A stretch of 5,756 bases of DNA, taken from NCBI GenBank assembly GCA_029250425.1, contig JAQXFF010000058.1:1-5756 (forward strand), given 5' to 3'. Shown one piece after another: positions 1 through 5,349 of this stretch. The translations under genes were made by a program, and so were the position numbers. How positions within the stretch are numbered: position 1 is the stretch's first letter; each line of letters begins with the position of its first letter. The stretch comes from Candidatus Thalassarchaeaceae archaeon (GTDB taxonomy: Archaea > Thermoplasmatota > Poseidoniia > Poseidoniales > Thalassarchaeaceae). The notes below the pieces were generated by a model. It did not search any database, was not told the origin of the DNA, and saw only the letters and a list, made by a program, of their open reading frames with translations.

Positions 1-119
1 ACATTGATGATGAAGAATTACTCAAATTCGAACGAGAAGATCAGAAACGTCGAACCAAGATCCATGAAGATGTGGAGAAGAAAACCAAGGGTGGAGACGA
101 CGATCATCTGTGGGGTTGA
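1..119 (+). CDS. C-terminal end of an unidentified charged protein (partial)
   Basis: An open frame enters from the left edge (first full codon at 3) and stops at TGA 117-119. The visible 38 residues are strongly charged, with alternating Glu/Lys/Arg/Asp (for example ELLKFEREDQKRR) and a tail ending GGDDDHLWG. They look like a solvent-exposed helix followed by an acidic tail, and no domain can be recognised. It belongs to a gene because the frame stays open on the same strand and ends 4 nt before the next start codon, the tight spacing seen throughout this block. It is probably co-transcribed with the pterin dehydratase gene. The function cannot be assigned from this fragment. Confidence 0.6.
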   Translation, partial: IDDEELLKFEREDQKRRTKIHEDVEKKTKGGDDDHLWG

Positions 120-123
120 ATGA

Positions 124-369
124 ATGGCTGCCCATCCTGATTGGAAAGTCATTGAAGATCACCATTTGGAACGAGAATGGGATTTTGCAGATTTCGCATC
201 TGCATTAGAATTCGTCAACAAAGTTGGCACCATTTGTGAAGATCAGAACCATCATGCGGAATTCGAACTCGGTTGGGGCAGGGTACTTGTTCGAACCTGG
301 AGCCACGATATTGAGGGATTATCAAAGCGTGACTGGGACCTTATCAAAGAAATCGACCGAATGGTGTGA
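124..369 (+). CDS. Pterin-4a-carbinolamine dehydratase (4a-hydroxytetrahydrobiopterin dehydratase)
   Basis: This 81-residue protein matches the PCD/DCoH family, which dehydrates 4a-hydroxytetrahydropterin to quinonoid dihydropterin and so recycles the pterin cofactor of aromatic amino acid hydroxylases. Visible in the sequence are the early W19-D-F-x-D-F core and the family motif E39-x3-H43-H44-x6-W51-x9-H61-x8-D70, followed by the typical HDxxGLS.xD end (residues 61-70). H43, H44 and H61 are the expected catalytic histidines. The residue after the His pair is Ala rather than the usual Pro, Cys or Ser. The protein is shorter than the roughly 95-110 residues common in the family, missing mainly N-terminal sequence. 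The ATG at 124 is 4 nt after the upstream stop and is preceded by GGGGTTGA. No hydroxylase gene is visible nearby, so the physiological partner is unknown. Family assignment is strong; substrate is inferred. Confidence 0.88.
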   Translation: MAAHPDWKVIEDHHLEREWDFADFASALEFVNKVGTICEDQNHHAEFELGWGRVLVRTWSHDIEGLSKRDWDLIKEIDRMV

Positions 370-375
370 TGTTCT

Positions 376-690
376 ATGCCTGGCTTTGAACGACACATGT
401 TCTTCTGCGCGCATGAAAGAGATCATGATGCACCCCGTGGTTGTTGTGCTGCGAAGAAAAGTTTGGCCTTGATGAAAGCAGTGAAAACTGCAGCCAAGGT
501 AGAGGGAATTGTCAACATTCGCGTCCAGAAAGCCGGCTGCTTAGGCCAATGTGAAAATGGGATTTCTTGCGTTGTTTATCCAGAAGGTGTTTGGTACACA
601 CTCTCTGGCGAAGAAAACATCCCTGAGCTTCTTGAACATCTTCGCTCAGGAACAGTTGCAGAACATCTGATAATGAAGCTGGAGGAGTGA
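376..690 (+). CDS. Thioredoxin-like [2Fe-2S] ferredoxin
   Basis: This 104-residue protein resembles the thioredoxin-fold [2Fe-2S] ferredoxins, small cytoplasmic one-electron carriers related to the NuoE cluster domain of complex I. The N-terminus has the characteristic F-E-R-H-M-F-F-C11 strand, then P20-R-G-C23-C24. The second half has K-A-G-C55-L-G-Q-C59-E-N-G followed by VVYPEGVWY (66-74). The likely cluster ligands are C11, C24, C55 and C59; C23 and C65 are extra cysteines. Length and motif order match complete family members. The gene starts 6 nt after the dehydratase stop, with GGTG at 363-366 inside the upstream gene as a plausible ribosome binding site. Its stop overlaps the ribosome binding region of the next gene, a flavin-free reductase of the MDR family. 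The shared transcript suggests, but does not show, a common redox role. Confidence 0.88.
   Translation: MPGFERHMFFCAHERDHDAPRGCCAAKKSLALMKAVKTAAKVEGIVNIRVQKAGCLGQCENGISCVVYPEGVWYTLSGEENIPELLEHLRSGTVAEHLIMKLEE
681..685 (+). promoter_or_regulatory. Ribosome binding site GGAGG that decides the oxidoreductase start
   Basis: GGAGG lies inside the last codons of the ferredoxin gene. It sits 7 nt before the ATG at 693 but only 1 nt before the in-frame GTG at 687, which overlaps the ferredoxin TGA. The spacing favours ATG 693 as the true start. Confidence 0.6.
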
Positions 691-692
691 AA

Positions 693-1706
693 ATGAAACG
701 TGTAATTTATGCCCGAAGAGGAGGATTGGAAGCCATCGAAATTGTCGAAGAAGAAAATCCGATTCCTAAAGCCAATGAAGTGCGAATTGAAGTACACAGA
801 GCTGGAATCAACTTTGCAGATTTAATGATGCGTCAGGGATTGTATGGGGCTGCTCCAGATTTCCCTTTCACCCCTGGTTACGAAATCTCCGGAATCATTC
901 GAGAAATGGGATCTGATGTTACCGGTTATGCAGAAGGTGATCGGGTCGTCGCACTCTCCGGGTTCGGGGGATATTCGGAACAAGTTGTGGTCGATGTGAA
1001 TCGAGTCTGGCCTTTGCCAGACAATGTCTCTTTTGATGCGGCGGCTGCGATGCCTGTGACTTATCTTACTGCCCACCACATGCTTGTCTATCTGGGTAAT
1101 TTCAAACCTGGAGATTCCATTTTGGTGCATCATGCAGCAGGGGGTGTTGGTACGGCAACAGCCCAACTAGCCATCGCCCTTGAAGCTGGAAATGTGTATG
1201 GAACGGCTTCTGCCAATAAAGCAGATTTTGTTGAAGCACAAGGCATGATACACATTCCTCGAGGGGACGATTTTGTCAAACGAATCAAAGATGAAAGCGG
1301 AGGTGTTCATCATGCATTGGATCCTGTCGGTGGAAAACATATCATGGAATCGTATCGAGCTCTGCGAAATGGTGGCCGACTCTATGTATTCGGTGCCTCG
1401 TCAGCCGTGAAAGGCCCAAAACGTTCCATATTGACTGCCCTCAATATGTGGAGGACCACACCTCGCTTCGACCCTATTCGAATGATGAATTCAAACAAAT
1501 CAATCTCTGGTGTTCACATGGGTATGTGGAAAGATGAAGAAGTTGTACGCGAACAAATGGTTTCGCTTGCCAAGATGCTTGAACTTGGATTAATCGACCC
1601 TGTCATTGATTCTGTCTATCGATTTGAAGATGTTGCTGCTGCACAGCAGCATATTCACGACCGTGGAAATCGAGGCAAGGTATTGCTTGACTTCAGTCCA
1701 AAATAA
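693..1706 (+). CDS. NADPH:quinone oxidoreductase, VAT1-like medium-chain dehydrogenase/reductase
   Basis: This is a 337-residue member of the MDR superfamily in the zinc-free quinone oxidoreductase branch. It has an N-terminal GroES-like domain with R36-A-G-I-N-F-A-D (36-43), a FTPGYEISG segment, and a Rossmann domain with the AAGGVG dinucleotide loop at 148-153. The GTASANK strand that follows and the later DPVGG match QOR proteins. The segment GPKRSILTALNMW and the end FEDVAAAQQ.....GNRGKVLLDF resemble the vertebrate VAT1/zeta-crystallin-like subgroup more than generic alcohol dehydrogenases. The catalytic-zinc cysteine position of alcohol dehydrogenases is occupied by N40-F-A-D, consistent with a zinc-free NADPH-dependent reductase of quinones or enones in the cytoplasm. 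The length is complete. The chosen ATG follows a GGAGG site; a GTG at 687 would add two residues (MK). It ends tail to tail against aIF2-beta. The exact substrate cannot be read from sequence. Confidence 0.88.
   Translation: MKRVIYARRGGLEAIEIVEEENPIPKANEVRIEVHRAGINFADLMMRQGLYGAAPDFPFTPGYEISGIIREMGSDVTGYAEGDRVVALSGFGGYSEQVVVDVNRVWPLPDNVSFDAAAAMPVTYLTAHHMLVYLGNFKPGDSILVHHAAGGVGTATAQLAIALEAGNVYGTASANKADFVEAQGMIHIPRGDDFVKRIKDESGGVHHALDPVGGKHIMESYRALRNGGRLYVFGASSAVKGPKRSILTALNMWRTTPRFDPIRMMNSNKSISGVHMGMWKDEEVVREQMVSLAKMLELGLIDPVIDSVYRFEDVAAAQQHIHDRGNRGKVLLDFSPK
1700..1706 (-). terminator. Short T-rich run after the aIF2-beta stop (possible archaeal terminator)
   Basis: On the minus strand the sequence just past the aIF2-beta stop reads TTATTTT. 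Archaeal RNA polymerase often terminates in short oligo-T tracts, so this could end the aIF2-beta transcript. It also encodes the last codons of the convergent oxidoreductase gene, so it may be chance. No matching T-tract follows the oxidoreductase stop on the plus strand. Confidence 0.22.
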
Positions 1707-2117
1707 TCAGAGTTTGACCGGGCGTGTTGCACCACAAGCCTGACACTTGAGCAAAGTAGTTCGGTCTTCCCTTAGGAACGATGTGTCAGGTGCATTGCAC
1801 TGATGGCACAAAATGTATGCTTTGACATAAGCAACGATACGTTCCTTGATTCGACGAGGTGGAATTCGACCTTTGAGTAGTACACGGCCTTTATCGCGAG
1901 TTCCGCTGGTTCCCAGTTCATTCTGCAAGAAATGGTAGACGTGATCGGCATCGCGGTCCATCATTGAGACCAGGTCGTTGAAATTCCGTAGAATGGTCTG
2001 TGAACCCTCGATGAGAACATCTGGCTCTGGCAATGTCCATCGGCTGCGCGATGAGATATCTTCGGGAATCTTGTCCCGTGCTCGGTCGAGCAATGACTCG
2101 TAATCGAAGTCCGTCAT
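1707..2117 (-). CDS. eif2b: Translation initiation factor aIF2 subunit beta
   Basis: This 136-residue protein is the beta subunit of archaeal initiation factor 2, which with the alpha and gamma subunits delivers Met-tRNAi to the small ribosomal subunit. The order is typical: an N-terminal helix (DYESLLDRARDKIPED, 5-20) that docks on the gamma subunit, a central alpha/beta domain containing EGSQTILRNF (37-46) and FLQNELGTSG (63-72), a basic GRIPPRRIKERI linker (83-94), and a zinc ribbon with C104-x2-C107 and C125-x2-C128, ending CGATRPVKL. The ATG at 2117 gives the length usual for archaeal homologues. The frame stays open upstream to 2225, but those residues are low-complexity and overlap the start of the divergent dUTPase; an in-frame ATG at 2135 is the only serious alternative. 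It is divergent from dUTPase across 73 nt and convergent with the oxidoreductase, so it is probably transcribed alone. Confidence 0.95.
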   Translation of the reverse strand: MTDFDYESLLDRARDKIPEDISSRSRWTLPEPDVLIEGSQTILRNFNDLVSMMDRDADHVYHFLQNELGTSGTRDKGRVLLKGRIPPRRIKERIVAYVKAYILCHQCNAPDTSFLREDRTTLLKCQACGATRPVKL

Positions 2118-2190
2118 TGTCTCGCCCACCGACATCCCCTTCTTGAGGCCACCGACAGAACCAACGTTCCCCAGCGTGGCGGTGGGGGTG
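2118..2190. promoter_or_regulatory. GC-rich divergent spacer between aIF2-beta and dUTPase
   Basis: This 73-nt spacer must carry the promoters or leaders of two divergent genes unless they begin inside each other. It has 48 G/C of 73 (66%), richer than the flanking genes. I see no TATA-like box in either direction. It holds a perfect 9-nt direct repeat, CCACCGACA, at 2126-2134 and 2149-2157 (period 23 nt). GGTGGGGGTG at 2181-2190 abuts the dUTPase ATG and can serve as its ribosome binding site. On the other strand GGTGGGCGAGACA precedes the aIF2-beta ATG. Confidence 0.5.
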
Positions 2191-2640
2191 ATGGACGAAC
2201 CCGTAGAGGTGCGGATTGCCCGCATACACCCCGATGCACAGCTCCCCGTTCAAGGCAGTGACTTGGCCGCAGGTTTTGACCTCCATTCCGTCGAGAGAGT
2301 CGAGGTGCGGAAAGGGACGACAGAAATGCTCCCGACAGGGCTAATTCTAGCCATACCTGCTGGTTGGGAAGGACAAGTTCGTTGCCGATCTGGTTTGGGG
2401 AAACGTGGACTCATATTACCCAATGGGATTGGAACAATTGATGCCGATTATCGAGGTGAGTTGATGGTCCTCGCACACTGGATTGGAGAAGGCGACTCAT
2501 TTGTCGTTGAGAAGGGTGAACGCATCGGACAATTACTATTGAAACGTGTCCCTGAAATTCGCTTTATTGAAGTAGACAAAAACGACCTAGAAGATACCGG
2601 TAGAGGGGCCGGTGGATTTGGTAGTACAGGTCGATTCTAG
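2191..2640 (+). CDS. dut: dUTP diphosphatase (trimeric dUTPase)
   Basis: This 149-residue enzyme hydrolyses dUTP to dUMP and diphosphate, keeping uracil out of DNA and supplying dUMP for thymidylate synthesis. All five motifs of the homotrimeric dUTPase family are present in order: motif 1 A26-A-G-F-D-L31, motif 2 GWEGQVRCRSGLG (58-70), motif 3 NGIGTIDADYRGE (78-90) with D84 as the expected catalytic Asp and Y87 as the uracil-pocket Tyr, motif 4 GERIGQLLL (109-117), and the flexible C-terminal motif 5 GRGAGGFGSTGRF (137-149) that closes over the phosphates. The length is normal. ATG 2191 is preferred because it follows a G-rich ribosome binding site. The frame is open back to a TTG at 2143, but that would add 16 residues with no family counterpart; GTG 2188 is a minor alternative. 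It is the first gene of the dut-gfcR-lysS block. Confidence 0.95.
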   Translation: MDEPVEVRIARIHPDAQLPVQGSDLAAGFDLHSVERVEVRKGTTEMLPTGLILAIPAGWEGQVRCRSGLGKRGLILPNGIGTIDADYRGELMVLAHWIGEGDSFVVEKGERIGQLLLKRVPEIRFIEVDKNDLEDTGRGAGGFGSTGRF

Positions 2641-2642
2641 GT

Positions 2643-2682
2643 AGAGTCCTATGGACTCTGTCCGGTGATTTCATAGGATATG
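2643..2682 (+). repeat. Two overlapping inverted repeats in the dUTPase-gfcR gap
   Basis: AGAGTCC (2643-2649) and GGACTCT (2653-2659) form a perfect 7-bp inverted repeat around a 3-nt loop. TCCTATG (2647-2653) and CATAGGA (2672-2678) form a second perfect 7-bp inverted repeat; adding G2654-U2671 and A2655-U2670 gives nine contiguous pairs around a 14-nt loop. The two share 2647-2655 and cannot form at once. They lie between the dUTPase stop (2638-2640) and the gfcR start (2680). They could be an RNA switch, a dimeric operator or chance. Confidence 0.5.
2664..2669 (+). promoter_or_regulatory. Ribosome binding site GGTGAT for gfcR
   Basis: GGTGAT matches the archaeal anti-Shine-Dalgarno sequence (GGTGA core, 2664-2668) and lies 11 nt before the ATG at 2680. 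It supports that start over the in-frame ATG at 2707, which has no purine-rich site upstream. It falls in the loop of the longer inverted repeat described for this gap. Confidence 0.4.
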
Positions 2683-3297
2683 GGCCCGCAGACATCTTCG
2701 ATTCACATGGCATTGAGCATTGACGAACTACGAGGAAAGGTCGCAGAAATGACTGGGCAAGGACTCAATACACAACAAATTGCGGATGAATTATCCATAT
2801 CCCAGCGGACTGTGATGTGGTTAGATTCAGGGGCAGCGGAAGTCGATCATCCTGACGATATCCAAGTAGGATGGCGCACCATTGGTGCACGACCCAACAG
2901 AATCAACGCGATTGGTGCAATCATGGCAGATATTGTATTGGAGGAACTTGAGATACAGGACCTTGCAGATATTGACACCATTGTCGGCATCAGTTTGAAC
3001 GGCATTCTATTCGCCAATTCAATCGCCGATCAACTGGATGTAGATGTCGCTATTTTCCGCTCTGTCTCTGAAGAAGGAGATGGGCATTTGTCAAACAAGT
3101 ATGGCAACGTCGCAGGTCGAAAGGTTGTCGTCGTTGATGATGTATTGTCTTCAGGTGAAACCATGCGGAAGACGATCAAAACATTACAGGAAGAAGGGGC
3201 CGAGGTTGTACTCAGTATGGTCATGGTCAACAAAACCGAAGAAAATGCAATCGCTAGTGTGCCTCTCCGTGGCCTTATTCGCACTGTAAGAGTCTGA
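2680..3297 (+). CDS. gfcR: GfcR-like HTH-phosphoribosyltransferase transcriptional regulator (PyrE-like)
   Basis: This 205-residue protein joins an N-terminal helix-turn-helix (about 14-49, with LNTQQIADELSISQRTVMWL at 29-48) to a type I phosphoribosyltransferase fold. The PRPP-binding loop VVVVDDVLSSGET is at 149-161, and GISLNG (103-108) and GWRTIGARP (64-72) match the archaeal orotate-PRT-like family that includes GfcR, a sugar-catabolism regulator in Haloferax. The lysine-rich catalytic loop of true orotate phosphoribosyltransferase is not visible: F126-R-S-V-S-E-E-G occupies the region. A ligand-sensing DNA-binding protein is therefore more likely than a pyrimidine enzyme. Its targets here are unknown. 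ATG 2680 is supported by GGTGAT upstream; starting at ATG 2707 would give 196 residues beginning MALSIDEL, closer to how many homologues begin. It follows dUTPase by 39 nt and precedes lysS by 9 nt. Confidence 0.85.
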   Translation: MGPQTSSIHMALSIDELRGKVAEMTGQGLNTQQIADELSISQRTVMWLDSGAAEVDHPDDIQVGWRTIGARPNRINAIGAIMADIVLEELEIQDLADIDTIVGISLNGILFANSIADQLDVDVAIFRSVSEEGDGHLSNKYGNVAGRKVVVVDDVLSSGETMRKTIKTLQEEGAEVVLSMVMVNKTEENAIASVPLRGLIRTVRV

Positions 3298-3301
3298 GGT
3301 G
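3296..3301 (+). promoter_or_regulatory. Ribosome binding site GAGGTG for lysS, overlapping the gfcR stop
   Basis: GAGGTG begins within the gfcR TGA (3295-3297) and ends 5 nt before the lysS ATG at 3307. The overlap suggests that lysS translation is coupled to gfcR on one transcript. Confidence 0.6.
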
Positions 3302-3306
3302 CTAAC

Positions 3307-5349
3307 ATGCACTGGGCAGAATTTTTTGCGAGTAAAATGCCTGGTAAAGGTACGCAGAGGATTGCTGCTGGGATTACACCATCTGGTGAATTCCACATTG
3401 GCCACCTCAGGGAAATCCTCACTTGCGATATCATTTTCCGCGCTTATAGTAACACAGCAGGAAAAAAATTTGAAGACTTGGCGAAGAGTGACAGAGAAGG
3501 CAATGGAAATCAAGGGAAGTACGTTGAAGTTTCAGAAAAAGAATTTTTCGAATGGGAGAAAAAAGTAGTGCAAGAACGGATTGAAAATGAAGACTTTGTG
3601 GAATTTATTTTCATCGTCGATAATGCAGATCCTCTTCGCAAAGTATACCCTTTCCTTGACCCCGATTACGAGGAATTCATTGGTCATCAACTCGGAAATA
3701 TCCCACCCCCTGATTCAAATGGAAAACCAGATTATGCGAGATTTGATGATGGGAGGGGTGAATCTTACGCAGACCATTTCCTATCTCCTTTCATTGAAGC
3801 ATTGAAAAAAATTGGTGTGCGCCCTGTAATGATTTACAATTTGGAGTTGTATAATAGTGGAGATTACGCCGAATATATCGATGTCGCATTGAGTAAATCT
3901 GAAGAAATCAGGGAAATTATCACCAATATCTCTGGGAGGGAGTTACCCGAAAATTGGTTCCCATTTAACCCGCTTGATTCAAATGGAAATTTAGATGGAA
4001 TCGCTGTGACCAAATATGAGAAACCATTTGTTTACTGGGTTGATCAAAACGGTAACGAAGGAAAATCAGACATCACATCAGGGAATGTTGGGAAACTCCC
4101 TTGGCGTGTTGAATGGGCGGCGAAATGGGCTTTGCTCCAAGTATCTTGTGAACCATTTGGAAAGGATCACGGCGCCTCTGGTGGTTCATATGACACCGGT
4201 AAAGAAATTGTCAAAATTTTTGATAACTCATCAGGGGAACCATGTGAAGCGCCTTTCCCTTTGACCTACGAGTGGATTTCCATTAAGGGGGGTGGTGTGA
4301 TGTCCAGTAGTACAGGGAATTCAATCGGTCCCCTAGATGTGCTCGAACTCGTACCTCCTGAAATCATACGTTTCTTAATTGCAAAAAATCAACCAAAAAG
4401 ACATATTGATTTCGACACGGGTTCTTGTTTAATCGAATTGTCAGATGAATATCAACAGGCAATTGAAAAATTGGATGAAGGAACGCCTGAAAACTTTGAG
4501 AAATTGAGTAGACGACAGCAAAATGCTTTCACTAATCTGATAAGTACAATCGCATATTCACAAGTTGAAGATATTACACGGTACGGATTTGCCGATGTAT
4601 CTTCCATTGACGATGTGTTGGATTTTGCATCTTCCACACATTCGGTACCATTCAGACACCTGGCCTTACTTGCCCAAATGTATCCTGATGATTGCGACGT
4701 GTGGCAATCATTATTCGATTCCAATATGATTCAAGAATCATATCAACTGTTGATGGAACTTGGTGGACAAAATATTGGATCACCCTATATTGTTAAAGCC
4801 GGTTTTGTAATTAGCCAAGATGATTTTGATTATGAGAAATTTTTGTCAGAAAATCCGAATAATGAAGCAGATTTAGATAAACTTCGAGATCGAGATGACA
4901 CAAGGGAAAGAGCTGCGTGGGAGATATATTCTAGAAAAATGGTCGCCGAAGAAGGATGGCGGAATGGTGTGGTTTCTGGCTTACCCCGGAGACTCAAGAC
5001 AATCCGTAATTGGATTAATTCTGAACATTTTCCCGAAGGACACCGTCTACGAATCCAAACCGAATTGTCAGATGAAGCAAAAGAAAATATTGATGGGAGA
5101 GATGTAGATTATCTACAAGCCTTGAGGGATTCACTTACCGATTGCAACTGGGACACCAAGTCTATCAATGACAATGTTTGTAATCTTGCAAAAGAACGTG
5201 GCAAAAAACTCAGTGACACATTTCAATTGTTATATTGGATTGTCCTGGGTAGAAGTTACGGCCCTAAACTCAAATCAATATTGTCGCAAATGAAAAGACA
5301 AGCAGTACTTGACCTCTTACAGTTGGCGATAGATGAGTTGGCACCCTGA
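3307..5349 (+). CDS. lysS: Class I lysyl-tRNA synthetase
   Basis: This 680-residue enzyme activates lysine with ATP and charges tRNA-Lys. It is the class I type found in most archaea and some bacteria, unrelated to class II LysRS. Features in order: AAGITPSGEFHIGHLRE with the HIGH motif at 30-33; NADPLRKVYPFL (106-117); GKLPWRVEWAAKWA; G285-K-D-H-G-A-S-G-G-S-Y-D-T-G-K (285-299), a hallmark of this family; the KMSKS-equivalent loop V331-M-S-S-S-T336-G-N; and a helical anticodon-binding C-terminus ending with LLYWIVLGRSYGPKL. The family is usually about 500-540 residues. Much of the excess is an acidic/Lys-rich insertion near residues 52-99 and another around the PPPDSNGKPDYARF segment. Cysteine pairs that I recall as common in the connecting region are absent (219-253), and both lysines usual around the signature loop are Val and Thr. 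Sampled GC is 30-45%, below most neighbouring genes. The ATG follows GAGGTG at 5 nt. Confidence 0.93.
   Translation: MHWAEFFASKMPGKGTQRIAAGITPSGEFHIGHLREILTCDIIFRAYSNTAGKKFEDLAKSDREGNGNQGKYVEVSEKEFFEWEKKVVQERIENEDFVEFIFIVDNADPLRKVYPFLDPDYEEFIGHQLGNIPPPDSNGKPDYARFDDGRGESYADHFLSPFIEALKKIGVRPVMIYNLELYNSGDYAEYIDVALSKSEEIREIITNISGRELPENWFPFNPLDSNGNLDGIAVTKYEKPFVYWVDQNGNEGKSDITSGNVGKLPWRVEWAAKWALLQVSCEPFGKDHGASGGSYDTGKEIVKIFDNSSGEPCEAPFPLTYEWISIKGGGVMSSSTGNSIGPLDVLELVPPEIIRFLIAKNQPKRHIDFDTGSCLIELSDEYQQAIEKLDEGTPENFEKLSRRQQNAFTNLISTIAYSQVEDITRYGFADVSSIDDVLDFASSTHSVPFRHLALLAQMYPDDCDVWQSLFDSNMIQESYQLLMELGGQNIGSPYIVKAGFVISQDDFDYEKFLSENPNNEADLDKLRDRDDTRERAAWEIYSRKMVAEEGWRNGVVSGLPRRLKTIRNWINSEHFPEGHRLRIQTELSDEAKENIDGRDVDYLQALRDSLTDCNWDTKSINDNVCNLAKERGKKLSDTFQLLYWIVLGRSYGPKLKSILSQMKRQAVLDLLQLAIDELAP

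Noticed and set aside
822..1166. 114-codon open frame on the minus strand
   Set aside because: It lies wholly antisense to the well-matched oxidoreductase and its translation shows no recognisable domain or sensible composition.
1634..1651. Near-perfect 18-nt palindrome TGCTGCTG-CA-CAGCAGCA inside the oxidoreductase gene
   Set aside because: It falls in frame over Ala-Ala-Ala-Gln-Gln codons, whose triplet repeats produce the palindrome; the protein context is normal for the family, so no separate function is needed.
2143..2190. TTG-initiated 16-residue extension of dUTPase
   Set aside because: The residues have no family counterpart, and a G-rich ribosome binding site directly precedes ATG 2191.
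2118..2225. 36-residue N-terminal extension of aIF2-beta, overlapping the dUTPase start
   Set aside because: The extension is low in complexity (Thr/Ser/Gly-rich), antisense to the dUTPase start, and unlike the family; the internal ATG at 2117 gives the normal archaeal length.
2680..3297. Orotate phosphoribosyltransferase (pyrE) as the enzyme call
   Set aside because: The N-terminal HTH and the absence of the lysine-rich catalytic loop point to the regulator family instead; only the PRPP loop is shared.
3030..3434. 134-codon open frame on the minus strand across the gfcR-lysS junction
   Set aside because: It is antisense to two genes with clear motifs, and its Ser/Thr-rich translation looks like a shadow frame.
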